Under the pieces are notes generated by a model. That model saw nothing but the letters and a program-made list of their open reading frames with translations. It searched no databases and had not been told where the DNA came from. From assembly GCA_009377535.1 (NCBI GenBank), contig WHTV01000001.1:106421-170420 (forward strand): 64,000 nt of DNA. The letters are read 5' to 3'. This DNA comes from Kiloniellaceae bacterium (lineage in GTDB: Bacteria; Pseudomonadota; Alphaproteobacteria; Kiloniellales; Kiloniellaceae). Positions 23,276-32,870 of the stretch are shown here, in pieces. Position numbers and translations under genes: made by a program. Position 1 is the first letter of the stretch; every line of letters begins with the position of its first letter.

Positions 23276-23821
23276 CTACTCTGCCGCGTGCACTCTTGCG
23301 GCGAGGCCGCAGCGGGCGACGATGAAATCGGCGATGCCCTCGACGTCGTTGAGGTCGAGGCGGGGTACCGGCAGGCCCGGCAAGTCGACGTCCGAGGCGA
23401 CGGCAACGATCTTTGGATCGTCGGGCTGGATCAGCGGCTTGCCGTGGCCGGGGCGATGGATTTCGATCTTCTCGTGGCCCTTGGCCTTCCAGCCTTCGAT
23501 GATCAGCAGGTCGACCGGCGACATCTTCTGCATCAGGTCGTGGCTGTCCGGCTCGGCCTCGTCGCGCAGCTCGTGCATCAGCGCCCAGCGCTTGCCCGAC
23601 CCGATCATGACTTCCGTCGCGCCGGCGGCGCGGTGCTCATAAGAGTCCTTGCCCGGCTTGTCGACGTCGAAGGCGTGGTGGGCGTGCTTCATAGTGGAAA
23701 CCTTCAGGCCGCGGCGCACCAGCGCGGGAAGCAATTGGACAATAAGAGTGGTCTTGCCGCTGCCGCTCCAGCCGGCCAGGCCGATCACCTTCATGCCTGC
23801 TGTGGTGTCCTGGCCGCTCAT
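23276..23821 (-). CDS. mobB: Molybdopterin-guanine dinucleotide biosynthesis protein B
   Basis: 181 aa from the ATG at 23821, whose ATGA overlaps the pgsA stop. P-loop GWSGSGKTTLIVQLLPALVRRGLKV, then KHAHHAFDVDKPGKDSYEHRAAGA and the Walker-B like LLIIEGWK. MobB is a GTPase that assists MobA in attaching GMP to molybdopterin; no mobA is in the window. The tight overlap means cotranslation with pgsA. Confidence 0.95.
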   Translation of the reverse strand: MSGQDTTAGMKVIGLAGWSGSGKTTLIVQLLPALVRRGLKVSTMKHAHHAFDVDKPGKDSYEHRAAGATEVMIGSGKRWALMHELRDEAEPDSHDLMQKMSPVDLLIIEGWKAKGHEKIEIHRPGHGKPLIQPDDPKIVAVASDVDLPGLPVPRLDLNDVEGIADFIVARCGLAARVHAAE

Positions 23822-24390
23822 TGGCCGCCGCCCTCCTGGCCGACCATATGCTTCAGGCCGCGCGACATGTAGTCGTAGCCGGTGACGGCAGTCAGGGCCC
23901 CGGCGATCCACAGGCCGACCTCGCCGATAGTATGCACCGGGATCGGCACCAGCCGGGTGTCGCCGACGATGAGAAAACCGAGCGCCACCATCTGAATGAC
24001 GGTCTTCCACTTGGCCAGCTTGGTGACCGGCACCGAGACCTTGCTCTCGGCGAGGTATTCGCGCAGGCCGGAGACCAGGATCTCGCGTCCCAGGATGACG
24101 ATGGCCGGGATCATCTCCAGGCCGGCGATCTGCTGCGTGGCGACCAGCATGACGATCAGCGAGGCGACCAGCAGCTTATCGGCGATGGGATCGAGGAAGC
24201 GGCCGAGCGGCGAGATCTGCTTCATGTGGCGGGCGAGATAGCCGTCGAAATAGTCGGTGACGCAGGCCAGGGTATAGCCCGCCAGGGCCAGCCAGCGGAA
24301 CAGCGGCGTATCCACATAAATCAGCGCCAGCAGCAGCGGGATCGCGGCAATGCGCGACAAGGTCAGGATATTCGGCAGGCTGGTCAGCAT
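23818..24390 (-). CDS. pgsA: CDP-diacylglycerol-glycerol-3-phosphate 3-phosphatidyltransferase
   Basis: 190 aa from the ATG at 24390 (AGGAGGAAG about 11 bp upstream). The CDP-alcohol phosphotransferase signature is complete: DYFDGYLARHMKQISPLGRFLDPIAD. Four or more membrane helices (LPNILTLSRIAAIPLLLALIYV, LLVASLIVMLVA, VIQMVALGFLIVG). It makes phosphatidylglycerol phosphate, committing lipid to PG and cardiolipin. It follows uvrC by about 150 bp, a pairing seen in many alphaproteobacteria. Confidence 0.94.
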   Translation of the reverse strand: MLTSLPNILTLSRIAAIPLLLALIYVDTPLFRWLALAGYTLACVTDYFDGYLARHMKQISPLGRFLDPIADKLLVASLIVMLVATQQIAGLEMIPAIVILGREILVSGLREYLAESKVSVPVTKLAKWKTVIQMVALGFLIVGDTRLVPIPVHTIGEVGLWIAGALTAVTGYDYMSRGLKHMVGQEGGGQ

Positions 24391-24543
24391 GAGCGCCGGT
24401 TCTTCCTCCTGAAGGCTGGCCCGCGGCCGGTGCCGCGGACGCTTCGTCTCTGTGCCGTTGTAGCATAGCCGCCGCTGCCGACCCAGGGGGCAGGGCGGCC
24501 GCAAAGACGGGGAAATCGCCGGGTGATTGAGCCGGCTGGACTT

Positions 24544-26538
24544 CTAGCCATCCCGATGAAAGTGATCGTAGATCTTGCGGGCGACGGTCTTGGAAATGCC
24601 CTCCACGGCCTCCAGGTCGGTGAGGCCCGCCCGGGCCACGGCCCGGGCGGCACCGAAGTGCAGCAGCAGGGCCTTCTTGCGCCTTGCGCCGATGCCGGGA
24701 ACCTCGTCGAGGGCCGACCGCAGCCGCGCCTTGCTCCGCCCGGCCCGGTGGGTGCCGATAGCGAAGCGGTGCGCCTCGTCGCGCAGGCGCTGCAGGAAGT
24801 AGAGCGCCGGGTCGCGCGGCTGCAGCATGAAGGAAGGCCGGCCCGGCAGGAAGATGCGCTCGCGCCCGGCATCGCGGTCAGGCCCCTTGGCGATCGCGGC
24901 GATCGGCAGGTCGCCGAGGCCGAGGTCGGCCAAGACCTCCAGGCCGACCGTCAGCTGGCCCTGGCCGCCGTCGAGCAGCACCAGGTCGGGCCACTGGCCG
25001 CCGCCGCGCTCCGGGTCCTCCTTGAGGGCGCGCTGGAAGCGCCGGGTCAGCATCTCGCGCATCATGGCGTAGTCGTCGCCGGCGACGGTTTTCGGGTCCC
25101 TGATCTTGAACTTGCGGTAGGCGTTCTTCCGGAAGCCCTCGGGTCCGGCGACCACCATGCAGCCGTAGGGCTCGCTGCCCTGGATGTGGCTGTTGTCGTA
25201 GATCTCGATACGCTCGGGCGTGGCCTCCAGGCCGAAGATCTCGGCCACTTGCTCCAGCAGCTTGCGCTGGCTGCTGCTTTCGGCGAGGCGTCGGGCCAGC
25301 GCCTCGCGGGCGTTGTGCAAGGCGTTGTCGATCAGCTTGCGCTTGGCGCCGCGCTGCGGGCGGCTGAGGTCCACCTTGTGCTCGGCCTTCACCGACAGCG
25401 CCTCGGCGATGAGGTCCTGCTCCTCCAGGGCGTGGCTCAGCAGGATCAGGCGGGGCACCGGCTTGTTCTCGTAGAACTGGGCAACGAAGGCGCCGAGCAC
25501 CTCCGCAACTCCCTGGGTCTTGTCGTGGCTCGGGAAGTAGGCACGGTTGCCGTAGTTGCGCCCGGCGCGAAAGAAGAACACCTGGATGCAGATCTGGCCG
25601 CCCTGCTCCTCGGCAGCGATGACATCGGCGTTGTCGACGCCCTCGATGTTGATGTCCTGGTGGGCCTGTATCTGGGCAAGGGCCCGGATACGGTCGCGGT
25701 ATACCGCGGCGGTTTCGAAGTCGAGGCGTCCGGCCGCTTCCTCCATGCGCGTGCCCAACTGCTGCTGCACCTCCTGCGAACGCCCGGTGAGAAACCGGCG
25801 CGCCTGGGTCACCAGGTCACGGTAGTCGGGCGCCGCGATGCGCTCGACGCAGGGCGCCGAGCAGCGCTTGATCTGGTACATCAGGCAGGGGCGGGTGCGG
25901 GTCGAGAAGACCGCGTCGCTGCAGGAGCGCAGCAGGAAGGCGCGCTCCAACGCGGTGATGGTGCGGTTTACCGCACCGGCCGAGGCGAAGGGCCCGAAGT
26001 AGTCGCCCTCGCGGGTATGGGCGCCGCGGTGCTTGGTGATCTGCGGGATGGCGTGGTCGGCGGTCAGCAGGATGTAGGGAAAGGACTTGTCGTCGCGCAG
26101 CAGCACGTTGTAGCGCGGCATGAGGCGCTTGATGAGGTTGCTCTCCAGCAGCAGCGCCTCGACCTCGGTGTGGGTCTCCACCACCTCCATGGCCACGGTC
26201 TCCGCCACCATGCGCAGCAGGCGGCGCGGCAGCTTGCCGACCTGGGTGTAGTTGGTGACCCGACGTTTCAGGTTGCGCGCCTTGCCGACGTAGAGGGCAT
26301 CGCCCTTACGATTCAGCATGCGATAGACGCCGGGACTGGGCGACAGGGTCTTCACGGTGTCGCCAATCACGGCGACGCCGCGGGCGACGCTCTCGCCCAA
26401 ACCCGAGAGGTCCGGGTCCTCCGCCTCGCCTCCGGCGGCGGGCAGATAGGGCTCCGCCGGATCCTCCTCCAACCCCATGGCCGAGCGCTTGCCGCCTGCC
26501 GAGGGGTCGTTCCGGGGACGCTTAGGGGCTCTGGTCAT
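24544..26538 (-). CDS. uvrC: Excinuclease ABC subunit C
   Basis: 664 aa from the ATG at 26538. The N-terminal extension ([26 protein letters not shown]) is poorly conserved in type. Then comes the GIY-YIG nuclease ([29 protein letters not shown]), a UVR motif near the middle ([24 protein letters not shown]), the RNase H-like nuclease ([27 protein letters not shown]) and helix-hairpin-helix repeats ([19 protein letters not shown]). It makes both incisions at lesions loaded by UvrB. It heads the uvrC-pgsA-Mo cofactor series. Confidence 0.96.
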   Translation of the reverse strand: MTRAPKRPRNDPSAGGKRSAMGLEEDPAEPYLPAAGGEAEDPDLSGLGESVARGVAVIGDTVKTLSPSPGVYRMLNRKGDALYVGKARNLKRRVTNYTQVGKLPRRLLRMVAETVAMEVVETHTEVEALLLESNLIKRLMPRYNVLLRDDKSFPYILLTADHAIPQITKHRGAHTREGDYFGPFASAGAVNRTITALERAFLLRSCSDAVFSTRTRPCLMYQIKRCSAPCVERIAAPDYRDLVTQARRFLTGRSQEVQQQLGTRMEEAAGRLDFETAAVYRDRIRALAQIQAHQDINIEGVDNADVIAAEEQGGQICIQVFFFRAGRNYGNRAYFPSHDKTQGVAEVLGAFVAQFYENKPVPRLILLSHALEEQDLIAEALSVKAEHKVDLSRPQRGAKRKLIDNALHNAREALARRLAESSSQRKLLEQVAEIFGLEATPERIEIYDNSHIQGSEPYGCMVVAGPEGFRKNAYRKFKIRDPKTVAGDDYAMMREMLTRRFQRALKEDPERGGGQWPDLVLLDGGQGQLTVGLEVLADLGLGDLPIAAIAKGPDRDAGRERIFLPGRPSFMLQPRDPALYFLQRLRDEAHRFAIGTHRAGRSKARLRSALDEVPGIGARRKKALLLHFGAARAVARAGLTDLEAVEGISKTVARKIYDHFHRDG

Positions 26539-26989
26539 CGCTTGAACCGGGGTGTCGCGAAAGGGGATCTTTTGGGGCGCCCGACGACGCCGGCCGCGTT
26601 GTCGGAAACAAAGCAACCGTGGCCGGCGTGGTCAACTGATCCGGGGGATTGCCGGCTCAGCCCGAGGGCGCGTCCGGGCCGCTACCGGCAAGCCGCCCGA
26701 TTCTATCCACCAATCCTGTGGATAAATCTGTGGTTATTCCGCCCTCGCCTGAGCCCCTTCTTAGGGAATTCTACACTTTTGTTAAGCCGCCTACATTTTA
26801 GGCAATTTATTTTACATCACTGATTTATAATACGAAAAATCAAGTCAAGAATAAAGTTAACAGCGGCGCCCCAAAAATGTCATCGACTCTGGCGTGATTT
26901 TCGGTCTGCCCTAGGCCCTGTGTACAACTCGGTCTTGGCCGGGCAGGGATTGGCTGTTTGCGCAACGGCTTAGCCGCTACTCCTCCGGC
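26539..26989. other. Long AT-rich gap with DnaA-box-like sites upstream of uvrC
   Basis: No gene is seen. The block 26755-26870 is far more AT-rich than the rest of the window. Just before it TGTGGATAA (26717-26725) is a perfect DnaA box, with near matches CTATCCACC (26703-26711) and TGTGGTTAT (26729-26737); another, TGTGTACAA, is at 26919-26927. The minus strand also carries TTGACT and TATTATAAAT promoter-like elements. It may be simply the uvrC promoter region; an origin-like or DnaA-controlled element is the alternative. Confidence 0.35.
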
Positions 26990-27400
26990 TCAATCGCCGC
27001 TCCGCCGGCGGGCAACCTCGACGCCGATGCCGCCGATGTCGGCGTAGCGGTCGAGCTTCTCGATGCGCACTTTGGTCTCGCTGACTGGGACAAAGCCGAA
27101 GCAGACGTCGGACAGTTCATCGGCCAGGGTTTCCAGCAGCCGGAAGGTGGTGGTCAGGCAGTGGTTGCGCACCGCCTTGGCGAGCCGGCCGTAGTCCAGC
27201 ACTTCGTTGATGTTGTCGCGCGCCGGCGGCGGGTAGTCGACCGTGAGCTCGATATTGATGCGCAGGCGCTGGCGCCGGGCGCGCTCCTCCTCGCTGACGC
27301 CGATGCTGCAGGACAGCGTCAGGTCGCGAATCAGGATGCGCTGCGAGAGCACGCTGGATTTCACGCGGTCGCCGGCGAGGCGGGGCTGGGTGGTGGGCAT
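26990..27400 (-). CDS. folB: Dihydroneopterin aldolase
   Basis: 136 aa. ILIRDLTLSCSIGVSEEERARRQRLRINIELTVDYPPPARDNINEVLDYGRLAKAVRNHC is the FolB/FolX pattern, and RLLETLADELSDVCFG holds the conserved Glu that binds the pterin. C-terminal KVRIEKLDRYADIGGIGVEVARR. It cleaves dihydroneopterin to the folate precursor. FolX epimerase cannot be excluded by sequence alone. It lies between the exchanger gene and uvrC on the minus strand. Confidence 0.9.
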   Translation of the reverse strand: MPTTQPRLAGDRVKSSVLSQRILIRDLTLSCSIGVSEEERARRQRLRINIELTVDYPPPARDNINEVLDYGRLAKAVRNHCLTTTFRLLETLADELSDVCFGFVPVSETKVRIEKLDRYADIGGIGVEVARRRSGD

Positions 27401-27450
27401 CGGGGATTCTCCGCGCAGGCGGCGACTCGAGGGAATCGGGAAGAGGCATC

Positions 27451-28491
27451 CTAAAGCCGCGCGGCCGTTGTCTCAACTGCGGGGGCGCCGGTGACGTGGT
27501 TGGCCGGGGGGCCGGCGGTGAACGTCGTCTGCTTGTGCGGGTCGAACTGGAACCACACGTAGGCGACATAGAGCAGCACGAAGACGGCACCGTGCGCCCG
27601 GCCGACCCGCTTGCCGAGCAGCATGACCGGCAGCGCCAGCAGGGTGGCGCCGGCCAGCACCCAAATGTCGAAGCGCAGGATCTCAGATGCCACGGCGACC
27701 GGGGTGATCATGAAGAGCACGCCGAGGATCAGCAGGATATTGAAGATGTTGGAGCCCAGCACGTTGCCGAGGGCCACCTCGGTGTGGCCACGAAAGGCGG
27801 CGACAATGGCCGTGGCCAGCTCCGGCAGGGAGGTGCCGACGGCGACCAGGGTGAGGCCGATCACGGTCTCCGACACCCCAGCGGCCCGCGCGATGACGGT
27901 GGCCCCGCGCACCAGCAGCTCCGATCCGCCCGCCAGGGCGATGATGCCGCCGACGACGAGGACGGCGGCCAGCCAGACAGACTTCGGCGCGGCGCCAGCC
28001 TCCTCGATCGCCTCCAGGCCGGTGGCGACGTCGTTGTCGCCGCGGCGCTCGACGATGTAGCTCATCACCAGGTAGCCCACCATCAGCAGGACCATCAGGG
28101 CCCCGTGCGGGAAGCTGAGGCGCTGGAAACAGGCCAGCAGGATGAAGACGGCAGTGGCCGCCACCATGGCCAGGGTGTCGCGCAGGATGCGCTTGGGCTC
28201 GCGCTCGATCGGGCAGAGCAGGGCGGCGATGCCGAGAATCAGCAGGATGTTGGCGATGTTGGAGCCGACCACGTTGCCGACGCCGATATCTGTCGCCCCC
28301 CGCAGGCCGGCGGTGACGGTCACCACCAGTTCGGGCATGGAGGTCGCCATGGCGACCACCGTGAGGCCGATGAGCAGCGGCGACAGCCCGAAGCGCAGCG
28401 AGAGGCCGACGGCCCCCCGCAGCAGGACTTCGCCACCGACGAACAGCAGGACCAGACCACCTCCGGCTTGCAGGAATGCGAGGGCTGTCAT
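27451..28491 (-). CDS. Calcium/sodium antiporter (YrbG/CaxA family)
   Basis: 346 aa from the ATG at 28491. Two homologous halves, each with about five helices, carry the inverted alpha repeats: GLTVVAMATSMPELVVT with GNVVGSNIANILLILG, and GLTLVAVGTSLPELATA with GNVLGSNIFNILLILG. These are the ion-binding motifs of K+-independent Na+/Ca2+ exchangers. In a marine organism Na+-driven Ca2+ export is plausible. The ORF-track start 26 codons earlier is less likely. Confidence 0.93.
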   Translation of the reverse strand: MTALAFLQAGGGLVLLFVGGEVLLRGAVGLSLRFGLSPLLIGLTVVAMATSMPELVVTVTAGLRGATDIGVGNVVGSNIANILLILGIAALLCPIEREPKRILRDTLAMVAATAVFILLACFQRLSFPHGALMVLLMVGYLVMSYIVERRGDNDVATGLEAIEEAGAAPKSVWLAAVLVVGGIIALAGGSELLVRGATVIARAAGVSETVIGLTLVAVGTSLPELATAIVAAFRGHTEVALGNVLGSNIFNILLILGVLFMITPVAVASEILRFDIWVLAGATLLALPVMLLGKRVGRAHGAVFVLLYVAYVWFQFDPHKQTTFTAGPPANHVTGAPAVETTAARL

Positions 28492-28654
28492 TTCCGGATG
28501 TGGTACCAGGACGGTTGCAACGAGAATCGCGGCAGACTGCGGGCCCCAGGACAGGGACCGGCTGCCCACCGCGGCGGGTGGGCCAGAGGCCGGGACAGGC
28601 CTTACATGTCGACCCGCAGCGGATTATTCAATGAAATATTGGTCGGTGGCAGGC

Positions 28655-29065
28655 TCAGCCTTCGGGCTCGCCTTCCGGTCGCAGCTTCAGGGCCGCCGAG
28701 TTCATGCAGTAGCGCAGGCCGGTCGGCTCGGGGCCGTCCGGAAAGACGTGGCCGAGATGGGCATCACAGGATGCGCAGAGCACCTCGGTGCGGCGCATCC
28801 ACAACTTGCGCTCCTCCTTGGTAGCGACCGCCTGCTCGCTGACCGGGGCGTAGAAGGAGGGCCAGCCGGTCCCGGAGTCGAACTTGGTCTGGGAGGAGAA
28901 CAACGGCGTGCCGCAGACCACGCAGTCATAGGTGCCGGGCGTCTTGGTCGCATGGTAGCGGCCGCTGAAGGCCCGCTCGGTGCCGGCCTCCTGGGTGACG
29001 TGGTAAGCCTCGGGGCTGAGGCTGCGCAGCAGTTCTTCGCGGCTCTTTTTCACTTTTTGTTCCAT
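28655..29065 (-). CDS. msrB: Peptide-methionine (R)-S-oxide reductase
   Basis: 136 aa from the ATG at 29065. Zinc-binding pairs CVVC and CASC are present, SGTGWPSFYAPV is the substrate loop, and the catalytic Cys is in LRYCMNSAALKL. It reduces the R-epimer of methionine sulfoxide in cytoplasmic proteins, using thioredoxin. TrxB is encoded in the same window, and a periplasmic counterpart, MsrP, lies 17 kb away. Confidence 0.95.
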   Translation of the reverse strand: MEQKVKKSREELLRSLSPEAYHVTQEAGTERAFSGRYHATKTPGTYDCVVCGTPLFSSQTKFDSGTGWPSFYAPVSEQAVATKEERKLWMRRTEVLCASCDAHLGHVFPDGPEPTGLRYCMNSAALKLRPEGEPEG

Positions 29066-29147
29066 GGCAGCCTCCTGGTCTCCCCTGTGCTGCTCAATGT
29101 GAAACGCCCGGCGCGCGGCGGCAAGGGGCAGGGGCTTCACTTCCCCG

Positions 29148-29636
29148 TTAGGGACGCGCGCGTTTGAGTTTCTCCAGGGTCTCGTGCAGGGCGGAGAGGA
29201 AGTCCGAGCGGTCGCGCTGGGAGAAAGGCCGCGGCCCGCCCGTCACCTGGCCGGCCTCGCGCAGCTCGGCCATCAGGTTGCGGCTGGCCAGCGCCATGCC
29301 GATGGAGCGGTCGGAAAAGCCCTTGCCGTTGTGCGCCAGCACCGCGGCGCCGGCCTTCACGCAGCGCGCGGCCAGCGGGATGTCGGCGGTGATCACCACG
29401 TCGCCCGGCCCGGCCCGCTCGGCGATCCAGTCGTCGGCGGCGTCGAAGCCGGCACCAACCACCACCCGCTTGACCAGCGGATGCACCGGCAGCGCGATGA
29501 TGCCGTTGGCGACCACCTGCACGGTCCAGCCGTGGCGCTGGGCGACCTTATAGATCTCCTGCTTGACCGGGCAGGCGTCGGCATCGACATAGATGGTGCC
29601 GCCCTGGCGGCCGTTCGCCGCTGTCATCTCGTTCAT
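29148..29636 (-). CDS. yaiI: YaiI/YqxD family protein (DUF188, UPF0178)
   Basis: 162 aa from the ATG at 29636. IYVDADACPVKQEIYKVAQRHGW opens the family, followed by FDAADDWIAERAGPGDVVITADIPLAARCVKAGA and FSDRSIGMALASRNLMAELREAG. The acidic residues sit like those of PIN-type nucleases, so a nuclease role has been proposed for the family, but none is established. Its start ATG overlaps the TGA of a 50-aa ORF (ATGA), so the two are likely translated together. Confidence 0.9.
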   Translation of the reverse strand: MNEMTAANGRQGGTIYVDADACPVKQEIYKVAQRHGWTVQVVANGIIALPVHPLVKRVVVGAGFDAADDWIAERAGPGDVVITADIPLAARCVKAGAAVLAHNGKGFSDRSIGMALASRNLMAELREAGQVTGGPRPFSQRDRSDFLSALHETLEKLKRARP

Positions 29637-29785
29637 GCAACCCACTCCCGCAGCCGGGGGTCTGCGCCGGCCATGTCCTCGTAAAGCCAGACCATGGGGT
29701 CGCAGAACCACAGCTTGGCCAGCGCGCAGAGAATCAGGCCCTCGTCCATGGCGAAGAGACGTGCGATGCCCGCTTCCAGGGTCAT
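29633..29785 (-). CDS. Small 50-aa ORF between uvrB and yaiI
   Basis: Too short for the ORF track. It encodes MTLEAGIARLFAMDEGLILCA...LREWVA, 50 aa, starting 3 bp after the uvrB stop and overlapping the yaiI start by ATGA. The product is acidic-amphipathic with two Trp and two Cys and no signal peptide. I do not recognise it. The tight packing on both sides, with no spare bases, is the main evidence that it is translated. Confidence 0.6.
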   Translation of the reverse strand: MTLEAGIARLFAMDEGLILCALAKLWFCDPMVWLYEDMAGADPRLREWVA

Positions 29786-29788
29786 GGC

Positions 29789-31939
<2,151 letters not shown>

Positions 31940-32037
31940 GCCCCTTTATATGCATTTCCCTCCGCCGGATGCCAGGGGCCAGCGACGGACGGCCGCCGAC
32001 TTGCTGTCACCTGCCTGTCAGGAGCGTCCGAGGAACG

Positions 32038-32184
32038 CTACAGCAGCGGGGCAAAGAGCAGCAGGCCGGCGGCGATGCCGACGGCGACGAAGGCGGCCAG
32101 AAACAGCCGCTTCAGGCAGCGCCTGAGGGCGCTGCCCTTGGCCAGGGGCTGGTGGCGCGTGATCAGCGCCGGATCAAACAGCAT
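32038..32184 (-). CDS. Small single-pass membrane ORF downstream of sortase
   Basis: Too short for the ORF track. It encodes a 48-aa product, MLFDPALITRHQPLAKGSAL then RRCLKRLFLAAFVAVGIAAG and LLLFAPLL. A basic stretch precedes one clear transmembrane helix of about 20 residues that ends at the C-terminus, so a tail-anchored or small accessory protein is expected. It begins 5 bp after the sortase stop on the same strand, which suggests translation with it. I do not recognise the family. Confidence 0.6.
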   Translation of the reverse strand: MLFDPALITRHQPLAKGSALRRCLKRLFLAAFVAVGIAAGLLLFAPLL

Positions 32185-32189
32185 TCACG

Positions 32190-32870
32190 CTACAAGGCGC
32201 CATTGGGGATACCTTCTCCTGGTTGGATCCCCCCGGACAAGTCTGTGGAAAGGGCCGCTCCCCCGAGCGGCAGGTGGCTTTCGGCCGGCGGCATCCCCGC
32301 CTCCGCCGTCACCGCGTAGCGCAGCGGCCCGCCGGGATCGACGGCATCGAAGGGATAGCAGGTGACCAGGGTGAGCAGCTCGCCCGTCTCGGCCCTGCGC
32401 GCCGTCACCGGGTGGCGCACGTCGATCACCTGATGGCCGCGCACCAGGTAGTCGCGCCAGGCGCCGCTGCGGTCCTGCAGCTGCAGGCGGCTGCCGTCGG
32501 CCAACTCGCGCAGGAAGGCGAAGTGGGTGTCGCGGTGGCCGCTGAGGATCCGATGGCCGAGGCCGGCAGTGCCCGACACCACGGCGGGGCCGAAGGCGAG
32601 GCTGCGGCCGCTGGCGCCCGCCAGCACGTAGAGATCGACGCCGAGTTCCGGCACCTTGAGGCGCGCCACCGGCCAGGTATCGGCCCAGGGCCAGGGCTTC
32701 GCCTGCTCCGCTCCGGCCAGGGTCTCGGTCCACGCGCGCTCGAGCAGGCGCTGGGCCAGCCACGCCTTGCCGTGGATGGCGGCGGCCCCGCCGAGCTGCC
32801 ACAGGCCGAGGGCCAGGGACAGCGCGGCGAGGCCAAGAAGGGCCCGGTTGAGGGTTAAGGTCCTAGCCAC
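32190..32870 (-). CDS. Sortase, marine proteobacterial type
   Basis: 226 aa from a GTG at 32870 that overlaps the end of the VIT/VWA gene by 8 bp; the ORF-track extension is the shadow of that gene. One N-terminal membrane helix (LTLNRALLGLAALSLALGLWQLG), then the sortase barrel with H112 (ILSGHRDTHF), C171 (LTLVTCYPF) and R184 (PLRYAV), the transpeptidase triad. It should cut the LPQTA signal of the neighbouring protein and join it to an unknown acceptor. This Gram-negative sortase class is known from marine proteobacteria. Confidence 0.9.
   Translation of the reverse strand: MARTLTLNRALLGLAALSLALGLWQLGGAAAIHGKAWLAQRLLERAWTETLAGAEQAKPWPWADTWPVARLKVPELGVDLYVLAGASGRSLAFGPAVVSGTAGLGHRILSGHRDTHFAFLRELADGSRLQLQDRSGAWRDYLVRGHQVIDVRHPVTARRAETGELLTLVTCYPFDAVDPGGPLRYAVTAEAGMPPAESHLPLGGAALSTDLSGGIQPGEGIPNGAL

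Noticed and set aside
24523-26823. 766-aa plus-strand ORF over uvrC
   Set aside because: Antisense shadow of uvrC; composition and lack of motifs rule it out.
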